From: Clostridium omnivorum | Lineage (GTDB): Bacteria; Bacillota; Clostridia; Clostridiales; Clostridiaceae | Assembly: GCF_026012015.1 (NCBI RefSeq) | Contig: NZ_BRXR01000001.1 | Location: 213,501-277,500, forward strand | DNA length: 64,000 nucleotides | Direction of reading: 5' to 3' | Shown: in pieces, positions 36,999 to 45,969 of the stretch | How the letters are laid out: each line of letters opens with the position of its first letter | How positions within the stretch are numbered: position 1 is the first letter of the stretch | The notes under the pieces: model-generated | Database searches by the model: none | What the model was told of the DNA's origin: nothing | The model's input: the letters and a program-made list of their open reading frames with translations, nothing else | Made by a program: the position numbers and the translations under genes

Positions 36999-38006
36999 AT
37001 GTTATTTATTAAAGAAAAGGGACCAGGTATTTTATTTGCATTTATTATAGCTGTGCTATCATACTTTCTAGGCAAACTATTTCCCATTATTGGCGGACCG
37101 GTTTTTGGAATAGTTATTGGTATTTTGATTAATAATTTTTGGGGAAAGCCAAAATACACTTTAAAAGGGGTAGCCTTTACTTCAAAAAAAATATTGCAGT
37201 GGGCAATAATTGTCCTTGGTGGTGGGCTTAGTTTATCTCAAGTTTGGAAGACTGGCTCAGATTCTTTTGCAGTAATGATTTTCACTATTACTGCTGCATT
37301 TATCTCTGCTTATGGTTTTGGAAAGCTTATGAACATACCATTTAAACTTAAATCCTTAATAGGAGTTGGTACTGCCATTTGTGGTGGTTCAGCCATTGCA
37401 GCAATTTCCCCTATTATTGAAGCAGATGAAATGGAAGTAGCCTATTCTATATCTACAATATTCTTATTTAATATTATAGCTGTTTTAATATTTCCACCAC
37501 TAGGACATCTTCTAGGTTTTTCTGATAAAGCCTTTGGTCTTTGGGCAGGAACAGCAATTAACGATACGTCTTCAGTTGTAGCAGCTGGATATGCTTTTAG
37601 CAATATTGCTGGTACTTATGCAACCATAGTTAAACTAACAAGAACAACTATGATAATTCCAATTTCCATAATCTTTACTATAGCAGTAGCTATTAAAAAG
37701 AAAAAAGAGGCTAAGGAAATTGAAGGAGTAAATTACAGCTTTAAAAAAGTATTTCCTTGGTTCATATTATGGTTTTTAGTTGCCTCTCTATTAAATACTT
37801 TAGGAATCTTTAGTGCGCCAATGATTAATTTTATTAATAACTTGGGTAAATTCATGATTATAATGGCTCTGTCCGCTGTAGGACTAAGTGCTGATTTTAA
37901 GCAAATGCTTAAAACTGGCGTAAAACCAATCTTTCTAGGTTTGATTGTATGGTTCGTGGTTGCAATAGTAAGTATAATAGTACAATTTTCAATTGGCCAA
38001 ATCTAG
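36999..38006 (+). CDS. YeiH-family membrane protein (putative sulfate exporter)
   Basis: 335 residues with about ten membrane helices and the family signatures FPIIGGPVFGIVIGIL near residue 27, GTAICGGSAIAAISPII near 127 and GTAINDTSSVVAAGYAFS near 187. The family (UPF0324) is annotated as putative sulfate exporters, but transport has not been well proven. The ATG near 36999 follows AAGGAG; a GTG frame opening at 36972 would overlap leader element D. The divergent LysR gene probably controls it. Confidence 0.88.
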   Translation: MLFIKEKGPGILFAFIIAVLSYFLGKLFPIIGGPVFGIVIGILINNFWGKPKYTLKGVAFTSKKILQWAIIVLGGGLSLSQVWKTGSDSFAVMIFTITAAFISAYGFGKLMNIPFKLKSLIGVGTAICGGSAIAAISPIIEADEMEVAYSISTIFLFNIIAVLIFPPLGHLLGFSDKAFGLWAGTAINDTSSVVAAGYAFSNIAGTYATIVKLTRTTMIIPISIIFTIAVAIKKKKEAKEIEGVNYSFKKVFPWFILWFLVASLLNTLGIFSAPMINFINNLGKFMIIMALSAVGLSADFKQMLKTGVKPIFLGLIVWFVVAIVSIIVQFSIGQI

Positions 38007-38122
38007 TTTTTACTCATTGGTTACACGGCATTAGCAAATTAGAATACAGGTATGAGAATTATAATTACTATAATCTTGTAAATCCAGATAATTTTTAAAC
38101 CAAAACTTAAATACTATAAAGA

Positions 38123-38170
38123 TAAGGATAATAATTATATACAGCTTATAATTATTATCCTTACTTTTTT
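38123..38170 (+). terminator. yeiH terminator
   Basis: A perfect 17-bp stem (38123-38139 and 38147-38163) with a 7-base loop, followed by CTTTTTTG. It may also stop leftward transcripts from 39165. Confidence 0.8.
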
Positions 38171-38187
38171 GTTTAATTATCTTTTAT

Positions 38188-39165
38188 TTATGGATACAAT
38201 TCTATGTTAACCACATTTTTAGGTATGTCTCCATTTAGTATAGCTATAATATTCTCTGCTGCCATTATTGACATTTTCTTTCTTGTTTCTATAGTGGCAC
38301 TTCCTATATGAGGCAGCAGTACCACGTTACTCAATTTCAAAAGTTTTTCTTCAATATATGGTTCATTTTCATATACATCCAGACCTGCACTCCATATACG
38401 CTTTTCTTCAAGTGCCTTTGCCAATGCAATTTCATCTACCACCGGGCCTCTTGAAGTGTTTATTAATATAGAGGTACTCTTCATTAGGCTTAATTCTTTT
38501 TCACCTATTAAATGCTTTGTTTCAGGAGTTAAAGGGCAGTGCAATGATACAAAATCTGATCTTCTTAAAAGCTCTTCCTTTTCAACCCAAGTAGCACCAC
38601 ACTCTTTTTCAAAACTCTCTTCTCTAGTTCTATTATGGTAAAGTATCTCCATATCAAAGGCCATTGCTTTTTTCCCAAAAGCTCTGCCTATTCTCCCTGC
38701 CCCAATTATCCCTATTGTTCTACCAGTAATATCCTGACCTAAAAGTAATTTTGGAGCCCATGCCTTAAAATTGCCATGCCTTGTATAAATATCGGCTTCA
38801 ACTACTCTTCTTGCGGCGCTAAATAGCAAGGTCCATGCTAAGTCTGCAGTTGCATTAGTCAATACATCAGGAGTATTAGTTATAGCTATGCCTCTCCTTG
38901 TAGCCTCCGCCATGTCAATATTATTATACCCAACTGCATAATTTGAGATTACTTTAAGTTCATTTGCAGAGTCCATTACTTCCTTATCAATAATATCACT
39001 TAATAAGCATAATACAGCCTGCTTATCCCTTATATTTTTTATTAGTTCTTCTCTTTTTATTCCACAATTACTGTTAAATACCTGAACATCAAAATGGCTC
39101 TGTAATAGTTCAATTCCTTCTATAGGTATATCACTAGTTACCAGTACTTTTTGCCTTGTATCCAT
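38188..39165 (-). CDS. D-2-hydroxyacid dehydrogenase (glyoxylate/hydroxypyruvate reductase type)
   Basis: 325 residues with the D-isomer dehydrogenase layout: NAD(P)-binding IGIIGAGRIGRAFGKKA near residue 150, catalytic Arg near 235 (INTSRGPVVDE), Glu near 265 (DVYENEP) and His in LPHIGSAT near 285. It reduces a 2-oxoacid such as glyoxylate or hydroxypyruvate. It follows the Ser/Thr kinase gene by 12 bases on the same strand, so the two are probably cotranscribed. Confidence 0.9.
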   Translation of the reverse strand: MDTRQKVLVTSDIPIEGIELLQSHFDVQVFNSNCGIKREELIKNIRDKQAVLCLLSDIIDKEVMDSANELKVISNYAVGYNNIDMAEATRRGIAITNTPDVLTNATADLAWTLLFSAARRVVEADIYTRHGNFKAWAPKLLLGQDITGRTIGIIGAGRIGRAFGKKAMAFDMEILYHNRTREESFEKECGATWVEKEELLRRSDFVSLHCPLTPETKHLIGEKELSLMKSTSILINTSRGPVVDEIALAKALEEKRIWSAGLDVYENEPYIEEKLLKLSNVVLLPHIGSATIETRKKMSIMAAENIIAILNGDIPKNVVNIELYP

Positions 39166-39177
39166 TTATATCCTCCT

Positions 39178-40452
39178 CTAATTGTGCTTATTTTTACCCT
39201 TTCCCTTCGATTTATTATAGCTCTTTTTTAACTCCTCAAGATCCTTTTTATAATTTTCCCAATTTTTTAAGTCATTATTATTATTAACCATACTTTCCTG
39301 ATTATTTTGTGGTTGCATCACTTGATTATTATTGTCTTGCGTACTCTCATTATCTTCATTGTTCGGCATATCTATTGCATCCTTATTAGTATTCTCCTTG
39401 GAATCTACTATTTGCTCCTTTTGAACGCTGCTATCTTTATTATCCAAAACTTTATTATTTTCATTGTATGCCAAAAAACTAGAAAAGCACAATAATAAAA
39501 TCAAGAAAGTGACTGCTACTAAAATGATTTTCTTTCTGCTCTTCTTATTTTTCTTATGAATGGATTTATCATTCAATTCTGTTTTAAATTCAATACTTTT
39601 ATTATCCATTATTTCTGTTCTGTCAGAAGGATTATTGTAAAAGCTATAATCTAAAATTTTAGTTGTTTTGTCGTTATTTTCAATTATATTATCAATATAC
39701 TTTTTTAAAGTATTAATGCTTTCGAACCTATCACCAGGTTCTATTTGCATACATTTTTTTATAATATCCTTTATTTCCTTACCTATCTCCATAGAATAGC
39801 TATCATCTTTAAGCGGTTCATTAATAGTATTAGGGCTCCTTTTATTTATTAAAAAGAATATTACTGCTCCAAGTCCATAAATATCACTTCTGATATTTGA
39901 TTGATTGGCGCCATATTGCTCCGGAGCCGCATACCCCTTAGTTCCCAATGCTACCGTGTCCATGTTTCCATTTACTTTATATATTTTTGATATTCCAAAA
40001 TCTACAAGGGTTACTTGCTGTTCATTAGAAATAATGATATTCTGAGGCTTTAAATCTCTATAAATAATTGGTGGTTCTAATCCATGCAGGTATTCTAATA
40101 TCTCACAGATCTTAGATGTTATCGATAAAATAGAAGTAATTGAAATATCCGTATTCATTTTTATATACTGTTCTAAATTGTTACCTTCTATAAAATCCTC
40201 AACTATGTATAGATTATCATTTTCATTAAAAATATCTATTATTTTAGGAATCCCAATATGATTTAAATTCTTTAAAATATTAGGCTCTGCTGAAAGGTCC
40301 ACTTGGTCTCTAAAGCTTTCTTTCACTTCTTTTACTGCCCAATTTTTATTGAGTCTTTTATCTTTAGCTAAATAAACAGTGCTCATTCCACCTTTTCCAA
40401 GCACTTTTATTATCTCATATCTATTATCCAATAGTATTCCACTACTTAACAT
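39178..40452 (-). CDS. Membrane Ser/Thr protein kinase without PASTA domains
   Basis: 424 residues. An N-terminal Hanks-type kinase (about 10-265) has the glycine loop LGKGGMSTVY, the Lys in WAVKEV, catalytic HRD-like YRDLKPQN, DFG and the GTKGYAAPEQY activation segment. One membrane helix lies near 310-332. The outer tail of about 90 residues is rich in Asn, Gln and Lys and ends GKGKNKHN, with no PASTA repeats, so it is not the usual PrkC that binds muropeptides. It is upstream of and close to the dehydrogenase gene. Confidence 0.88.
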   Translation of the reverse strand: MLSSGILLDNRYEIIKVLGKGGMSTVYLAKDKRLNKNWAVKEVKESFRDQVDLSAEPNILKNLNHIGIPKIIDIFNENDNLYIVEDFIEGNNLEQYIKMNTDISITSILSITSKICEILEYLHGLEPPIIYRDLKPQNIIISNEQQVTLVDFGISKIYKVNGNMDTVALGTKGYAAPEQYGANQSNIRSDIYGLGAVIFFLINKRSPNTINEPLKDDSYSMEIGKEIKDIIKKCMQIEPGDRFESINTLKKYIDNIIENNDKTTKILDYSFYNNPSDRTEIMDNKSIEFKTELNDKSIHKKNKKSRKKIILVAVTFLILLLCFSSFLAYNENNKVLDNKDSSVQKEQIVDSKENTNKDAIDMPNNEDNESTQDNNNQVMQPQNNQESMVNNNNDLKNWENYKKDLEELKKSYNKSKGKGKNKHN

Positions 40453-40520
40453 TACACTAACTCCTCTTATATATATTAGCCCAATTTAATATACGTAAAA
40501 GAAGTTAAATATAGAAGGGC

Positions 40521-40550
40521 AATTAAAAATCCGAAGTAAAAAACTTCGGA
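40521..40550 (-). terminator. Terminator of the gene at 40558
   Basis: TCCGAAGT/ACTTCGGA hairpin (40530-40537 and 40543-40550) followed on the minus strand by TTTTTAATT. Confidence 0.8.
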
Positions 40551-40557
40551 CTTTTAA

Positions 40558-40890
40558 TTAAAATGTAGTTTTTGAAGAGTTCTTTAAAACGCTTATATTC
40601 ATGATTTCCATTTGGAAAGCTTTAAGTAAGGCCTTCTCTAAAACCTTTTGCTCATCGAAATTTTCAACATCCTTACAAACAGCAAAAACTTTATTTACTT
40701 CACCGTAAACATTCCTATAAGTTAATATAACATTAGGTTTTTCATATTCAACATTTATTATTTTAACTCCCCAGGATATTTGTGCAAGGTCACCATCTAC
40801 AGAAAGTTTTGTAAGACTCTTAAGTTTTTCAACATCTTCAGTCTCGCTTTCAACTATTAGCAGTTCATTACCAACTTTGTATTTTGACAT
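40558..40890 (-). CDS. Hypothetical clostridial protein (110 residues)
   Basis: A small soluble protein of unknown function. It looks like an alpha/beta domain with alternating strands (LLIVESE, QISWGVKIINVEY, NVILTYRNVYG, KVFAVC), with no membrane segment and no recognisable catalytic motif. The ATG at 40890 follows AGAAGGGATTG and removes seven residues from the longer frame at 40911. Single gene with its own terminator. Confidence 0.65.
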   Translation of the reverse strand: MSKYKVGNELLIVESETEDVEKLKSLTKLSVDGDLAQISWGVKIINVEYEKPNVILTYRNVYGEVNKVFAVCKDVENFDEQKVLEKALLKAFQMEIMNISVLKNSSKTTF

Positions 40891-41088
40891 ATTCAATCCC
40901 TTCTTCCTCATTTTATTAGTTGTTCTTTAATTTACCATTAGAATCTTAATACTATTTTATATTTATTAGATACACTTAGCAATGGTAATTTTTTAGAATA
41001 TTCTTTCATTATATGCTATTTTTCATCATTTTACTGCTATTGCTTGATATTTCCTTAACAATCTCAATAGTATAAAGATTTATAAAAA

Positions 41089-41118
41089 GCAGCAAAGTAT
41101 TATTTCTACTCAGCTGCT
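41089..41118 (-). terminator. Possible topB terminator
   Basis: AGCAGC/GCTGCT arms around a 16-base loop, followed on the minus strand by TTTTTATAAA. The stem is short. Confidence 0.5.
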
Positions 41119-41139
41119 TTCTCAAACATATGTAATTGT

Positions 41140-43101
41140 TTATTTATATATTTCTTTAACTGTATTTATCCTTTTAACTATTCTATATCCATTACTTTTA
41201 GCCACCCTATCAACATTTACTTTAGTATATTTTTCTAACTTAGCCATAAATTCTTCTGTTACTATTTCCTTTTGTGCAACCATCTTCAATCCTTTTTCCC
41301 AGCTAGCGGTTAGGGTAGGATTAAGAAGACTTGGTATTGATTCCTTAATTACTTCGTATATCATTTCACCTTTTGATGTTGGAGTTAACACTTGAGTCTT
41401 ATTGTTGGTTTTTATATATTCTATTTTCTCCAGCTTTTTCAAAATTTCTGCTCTAGTAGCACTAGTTCCAATTCCTGCTCCCTTTATATGTTCTCTTAGC
41501 TCCTCATCTTCAATTAGTTTACCGGCATTTTCCATTGCGATAATTATAGAACCTGAAGTAAATCTCTTGGGAGGCGTAGTTTCTCCATCTTTAATATTAA
41601 AGGCATCTAATTCAACCTTTTGGCCCTTTTTCAAACTACTTAAAAAGACCATATCCTTCTCTTTGCTTCCTTCTGGCTTTAAGATTTCAAGATATCCTTT
41701 TTCAACACATACTTTATTATTGGTAAAGAAGTGTTCTGCTCCAATAATTGTATCTACACTAATTTTAGAATATTTTGCAGCAGGATAAAAAATTGCTAAA
41801 AACCTTCTTACTACTGTCTCATATATATTCTTTTCTATACCCTTCAAGCCTTCATAACTGTTCAAGCCTTCCCCAGTTGGAATTATTGCATAGTGATCAG
41901 TAATTTTGCTATCATCTATGTATTTTGAATTAACTATTTTCTCCTGCCACTTTTTTTCTATTATATTTTCGGCAGCGCTTTTTATTTCTTCATCCTGTTT
42001 AAAAAAAGTAAGCCCCTTAATATTTTTTATTATCTCCTTTGCAACTGCTTTGGATAATACTCTTGCATCGGTTCTAGGATAGGTCACCATTTTCTTTTCA
42101 TATAAACTTTGCACTACTGATAATGTTTGATCAGGATTTATCTTAAACTTTTTTGAACATTCGTTTTGAAGTTCAGCTAAATTAAACAAAAGTGGTGCTG
42201 CTTTGTTTTCTGTGCTCTTTGTAATCTTGTCAACTACTGGCTTATTATAAGTTAGGTAGCTCCTTAAGTCTTCTATTAATTTTTCAGCATCTTCTCTTTT
42301 TTTAAAACCACCTTCATTATATAAAAGTGCAGATTCAAAATATTTTGAGCCTTCTACCGCCTTCCATTCCCCCTCATATCGAAGCTCATCGCCTATTTTA
42401 AAGGTTGAAGAAAGTTTGTAAAAAGGAACACTAACAAAGCTTCTTATCTCTCTTTCTCTATCCACTATCATTCCAAGAACACAGCTCATAACTCTTCCTA
42501 CTGAAATCACAACCCTATCATTTCTAAGCATATTTGCTATTATTCTTCCATAAACTAGAGTTAATACTCTAGAAAAATTTATTCCAAGCAAGTAATCCTC
42601 TTTAGCTCTTAAATAAGCAGATGCTGCCAATGCATCATAATCAGATAGAGGCTTCGCTTCCTTTATTCCTCTTTTTATCTCCTCTTCAGTTTGAGAATCA
42701 ATCCATACTCTTTTCTTTTCCTTTCCTGAAACTCCAACCATTTCATCTACTAATCTATATATATATTCTCCTTCTCTTCCAGAGTCTGTACACACATAAA
42801 TTGTGGTAATATCCTCTCTTGTAAGTAAAGCTTTAACCACATTAAATTGTTTTTGGACTGATGGAATTACCTCATATTTATAAGCCTTAGGCATAAAGGG
42901 AAGTGTCTCTAAGGTCCATTTTTTTAGTTTCTCATCATAAACTTCAGGGTAACTCATAGTAACTAAATGACCTACACACCAGGTAAAAATCATTTTATCA
43001 GATTCTATATAACCATCAAGCTTTGTACCTTTTACATTTAACAACTTTACATAATCCATTGCTACGGAAGGTTTCTCTGTAATAAATAAAAATTTGCCCA
43101 T
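41140..43101 (-). CDS. topB: DNA topoisomerase III
   Basis: About 653 residues, type IA. The TOPRIM domain opens with FLFITEKPSVAMDYV and contains VCTDSGREGEYIY near 100. The catalytic Tyr is in TYPRTDARVLS near 330. It relaxes and decatenates DNA through a single-strand break. It is the clostridial TopB size, without a long zinc-finger tail. The ATG at 43101 follows GCGAGG; the frame extends to 43128. Single-gene unit. Confidence 0.93.
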   Translation of the reverse strand: MGKFLFITEKPSVAMDYVKLLNVKGTKLDGYIESDKMIFTWCVGHLVTMSYPEVYDEKLKKWTLETLPFMPKAYKYEVIPSVQKQFNVVKALLTREDITTIYVCTDSGREGEYIYRLVDEMVGVSGKEKKRVWIDSQTEEEIKRGIKEAKPLSDYDALAASAYLRAKEDYLLGINFSRVLTLVYGRIIANMLRNDRVVISVGRVMSCVLGMIVDREREIRSFVSVPFYKLSSTFKIGDELRYEGEWKAVEGSKYFESALLYNEGGFKKREDAEKLIEDLRSYLTYNKPVVDKITKSTENKAAPLLFNLAELQNECSKKFKINPDQTLSVVQSLYEKKMVTYPRTDARVLSKAVAKEIIKNIKGLTFFKQDEEIKSAAENIIEKKWQEKIVNSKYIDDSKITDHYAIIPTGEGLNSYEGLKGIEKNIYETVVRRFLAIFYPAAKYSKISVDTIIGAEHFFTNNKVCVEKGYLEILKPEGSKEKDMVFLSSLKKGQKVELDAFNIKDGETTPPKRFTSGSIIIAMENAGKLIEDEELREHIKGAGIGTSATRAEILKKLEKIEYIKTNNKTQVLTPTSKGEMIYEVIKESIPSLLNPTLTASWEKGLKMVAQKEIVTEEFMAKLEKYTKVNVDRVAKSNGYRIVKRINTVKEIYK

Positions 43102-43312
43102 AATTAACCTCGCAGTTTCTTTAATCATATATATTATATTGCATATTAAGCCTAAAAGTCCAATTACTATTTTGTTTTAGCTTTGATTAATTATTTCTTA
43201 GATTTTATATTGTTAATATTATTTTCCTTTAACTTCTCTTGTCTTTAAATTTTTATTCTAAATAGAACAATTCTAAATATATATAGTAATAGTTATAAAG
43301 GGGGGGATAAAA

Positions 43313-43411
43313 ATGGCTAAGAACAAAGAAAATAAAAACACCAAAAAAAATGATTCCAAAAAGAATTCAACTAAAAAGGACACTAAAAAGAAAGACTCTA
43401 AGAAGAAATAA
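43313..43411 (+). CDS. Lysine-rich 32-residue basic peptide
   Basis: The ATG at 43313 follows AAAGGGGGGG, and the frame closes at TAA 43409-43411. The peptide starts MAKNKENKNTKKND and consists mostly of Lys, Asn, Asp, Ser and Thr in TKKDTKKKDSKKK-like units. Composition suggests an unstructured nucleic-acid-binding or spore-type peptide. An intrinsic terminator follows 12 bases later, which supports it as a real gene. Function unknown. Confidence 0.6.
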   Translation: MAKNKENKNTKKNDSKKNSTKKDTKKKDSKKK

Positions 43412-43419
43412 TTGCATAA

Positions 43420-43453
43420 AAGTAAAAGAGCAGTTCAATTTCTGCTCTTTTAA
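43420..43453. terminator. Bidirectional terminator
   Basis: AAAAGAGCAG/CTGCTCTTTT with an 8-base loop. It serves the Lys-rich peptide on the plus strand and may stop the gene at 43492 on the minus strand. Confidence 0.8.
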
Positions 43454-43491
43454 CTATTTTATTTCCAAGTAATGTTTAAAACTAATATATG

Positions 43492-43740
43492 TTAATCTTT
43501 GCATCCACAATAATATGAATCATATTCCTCATCTGGTTTGTAACAAAATAGAGGTAAATCAGCACTACTGTCTTTTATAATGTTACAAAATGGGCACCTT
43601 GCCTTTCTACCATCCCATTTTCTAGTGGCTCTTTTATTGTAGCCCTCATGGTTTCTTGAGCATAACCCACATATTGGATTATCATTCTCATCAGTAGAAT
43701 TCGCCCTATGGCCGCATTTCATTAAAGGTGATTTTTTCAT
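43492..43740 (-). CDS. Small Cys-rich (zinc-ribbon-like) protein
   Basis: 82 residues with Cys in pairs: CGH at 9, CGLC near 24, CPFC near 49, a single Cys near 66 and CGC at the end. The arrangement suggests two zinc-binding knuckles. A WDGRKARCPFC segment is the most striking part. No enzyme motif is present; similar small proteins are found in phages and in clostridial genomes, where they are unnamed. Single gene. Confidence 0.6.
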   Translation of the reverse strand: MKKSPLMKCGHRANSTDENDNPICGLCSRNHEGYNKRATRKWDGRKARCPFCNIIKDSSADLPLFCYKPDEEYDSYYCGCKD

Positions 43741-43942
43741 AATATCCCCCTCATATAACCATTATAATTAAACTAAAATCTGTTATACAAGTTAGTACTT
43801 ACTGTTATATTAAATTATATTCTATAATTATAAATTAATTACTTTATTTTATAGATGAATTATTAATAACTTTTTATTATTATAAATATAATAGCTACCT
43901 AAATGCCTTATATAGCGTTAGAACTATAGGATACAAATAAAT

Positions 43943-43977
43943 AATGGCTGTGGAACTTTAAAATTCCACAGCCATTA
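43943..43977 (-). terminator. Terminator of the TPR gene
   Basis: A perfect 13-bp hairpin (arms around ATGGCTGTGGAA), followed on the minus strand by a modest TTATTTATTTG tract. Confidence 0.7.
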
Positions 43978-43991
43978 TTTAAAAACATTTA

Positions 43992-44543
43992 TTATTTAAC
44001 ATTTTTCAGTATATCTTTAATAAATTCGCTATTAGGGTAAACCTTTAAGATGTTATTGTATACTTTAATCGCCTTATCCTTTTCTTGAATTTTGAGATAT
44101 GAATCGGCAAGCTTAAGCATTAAATCTAGGTCATTGCCTATTATTTTATGTGGTACTTTTTCAAGCATTTCGGCCGCTTTTTCGTAGTATTCCTGAGAAT
44201 AATATATAAGTGCTCTTAAAGTATTACATTTTATATTATCAGGTTCCATATCAGATAATCTATTTAATAGATTTAAGCTATCATCTAGCTCATCCAATAA
44301 ATATTTATCAATAGCTTCATGTAGAAGGATGCTTGGCTCACTTTTATAATACTTAATCTTCTTATAAATATAATAAAAATAAAATGGTACAGCAGCAAAT
44401 AAGTATGGATATACTATTGCTAATATCAATAACATAATTCCAGACACTACATATACACGAACATTCATCTTTGGACTTTTCAAATAGAATGGTTTTAAAG
44501 AAAGTCCTTCTACAGGCTTTAACTCATAATCTTTATTCTTCAT
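43992..44543 (-). CDS. Membrane protein with TPR-like C-terminal half
   Basis: 183 residues. A hydrophobic stretch near 30-60 (MLLILAIVYPYLFAAVPFYFY) forms one hairpin or two helices. The C-terminal 100 residues are helical with TPR spacing (two to three repeats, for example YYSQEYYEKAAEMLEKVP and YLKIQEKDKAIKVYNNILKV). It may be a scaffold. Its start overlaps the thioesterase stop by four bases, so translation is coupled. Function unknown. Confidence 0.65.
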   Translation of the reverse strand: MKNKDYELKPVEGLSLKPFYLKSPKMNVRVYVVSGIMLLILAIVYPYLFAAVPFYFYYIYKKIKYYKSEPSILLHEAIDKYLLDELDDSLNLLNRLSDMEPDNIKCNTLRALIYYSQEYYEKAAEMLEKVPHKIIGNDLDLMLKLADSYLKIQEKDKAIKVYNNILKVYPNSEFIKDILKNVK

Positions 44544-44956
44544 CTAGTCAGTTCCTCCAATAGCTCCCACATATCTCCGTTCTTTTTTTTCAGATTTATT
44601 ATTTTAAACTCCTTATTAACAAATGCATGTGTTGTGCTTCCTTTAGCAAGTACTTTATTATCCTCTTCTCTAATAACATGATAATTAAAGACTACCTTTG
44701 CACCATTAAGCTCTTCAATCCATGTTTTTATAGTAAGAACATCTTCATACTTTGCACCCTGAATATATTTACAACTGCTTTCTACTAATGGTAAAAGAAC
44801 CCCTTGCTTCTCCATTTCTCTGTAATTCATACCTGAAGCTGAAATAAACTCAGTTCGTCCAACTTCAAACCATGCATAATAATTTGAATGATGTACTATT
44901 CCCATTTGATCTGTCTCAACATATCTTACCTTAATCTTAGTTTCATTCATATACAT
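44540..44956 (-). CDS. Acyl-CoA thioesterase (YbgC/4HBT hot-dog fold)
   Basis: 138 residues. The catalytic segment YVETDQMGIVHHSNYYAWFE near residues 12-31 carries the Asp of the 4-hydroxybenzoyl-CoA thioesterase family. Such proteins hydrolyse short or medium acyl-CoA esters. The ATG at 44956 follows GAGGTG. It is the first gene of a two-gene unit with the TPR-like membrane protein. Confidence 0.88.
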   Translation of the reverse strand: MYMNETKIKVRYVETDQMGIVHHSNYYAWFEVGRTEFISASGMNYREMEKQGVLLPLVESSCKYIQGAKYEDVLTIKTWIEELNGAKVVFNYHVIREEDNKVLAKGSTTHAFVNKEFKIINLKKKNGDMWELLEELTR

Positions 44957-44982
44957 AAAAACACCTCTTATATTTATCTAAC

Positions 44983-45660
44983 TTAATGAATAGATTCTTC
45001 TTCATAACAGTCTATACCTCTAATACAACTATCACATACTTCGTCAAGTTTTTTAAGAACTAGTCTATATCCTTTCTTTATATATTCATTTTCATAAAGC
45101 TGTTCATATGGGATTTTTTCAATATCATATTCTAATATACTTAAGTAATTTTCACCATATATTTTCCTAAGAAGTAGCTCATAGTCTAGCTTTATAATAC
45201 CATGATTTTCGTGGCTAGCACAATTCAAATTTTTAATATCACAGTTTGTCTTCTCTATTATTCCATAAAGCTGATATATATAACTCATTTCCTTTAAATC
45301 AAATTTCCCTTCTAAAGATGATACGACTAAAGAGTAATTTGAATTTAAAGGTACCGGAAATGCTGTAACTTCCTCATCACAATTAAAGGTTTTTAGGCTC
45401 CTTATACTTTGAAAGATAGCATTACAAATATCTAGTCGTATTAAAGCTGCGTTTTTACATACTTTTTTAACTATATATTTTTCTTCATACTTTCTATTTT
45501 CTTCTATCATCTTAATCTGAACTTTTTCTGACCTTATCATTTGTTTTTTAGTTATTATCCAACTACAAATTCCTCCTACTAACGCTCCTGCTATAATTGC
45601 TGCTGTGGATATAATTGTAGTTATCATATTTTCCGACAGTGATGATAAAACCTTGAACAT
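44983..45660 (-). CDS. Hypothetical single-helix membrane protein
   Basis: 225 residues. One N-terminal helix (TTIISTAAIIAGALVGGICSWII, about 14-36) anchors a mostly helical cytoplasmic domain with scattered Cys (CDEE, CNAIF, CDSC near the end). The TM followed by a basic, charged helix is common in clostridial proteins of unknown function. It is 26 bases upstream of the thioesterase gene on the same strand and may share its transcript. Confidence 0.6.
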   Translation of the reverse strand: MFKVLSSLSENMITTIISTAAIIAGALVGGICSWIITKKQMIRSEKVQIKMIEENRKYEEKYIVKKVCKNAALIRLDICNAIFQSIRSLKTFNCDEEVTAFPVPLNSNYSLVVSSLEGKFDLKEMSYIYQLYGIIEKTNCDIKNLNCASHENHGIIKLDYELLLRKIYGENYLSILEYDIEKIPYEQLYENEYIKKGYRLVLKKLDEVCDSCIRGIDCYEEESIH

Positions 45661-45830
45661 AAGCAGCCACCTTTCACATTATTGTGAATTTACAATAGTA
45701 TAATATCCATGAGTAATTATTTTATACTTAATAAAATAAACAAAATATTATATTGCTGTACATGCATTATATTGAAATAAATGTTTAAACTAATATTTAG
45801 ACTATATAGTTCGATTTTTTTAATTATTTT

Positions 45831-45860
45831 TTGACAAAACTTACTAAGATAAAATATAAT
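45831..45860 (+). promoter_or_regulatory. degV promoter
   Basis: TTGACA (45831-45836), an 18-base spacer and TATAAT (45855-45860), leaving an untranslated leader of about 100 bases. The 309-base gap 45661-45969 holds no other supportable feature. Confidence 0.75.
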
Positions 45861-45969
45861 GAAATCATGTATAATTACTAGAATTATTTATTATATATCA
45901 TAATAAATTTTAATATATAAATTATTAATAAAAAACTGTATATTAGAATTATTAATTAGGAGGATTAAT

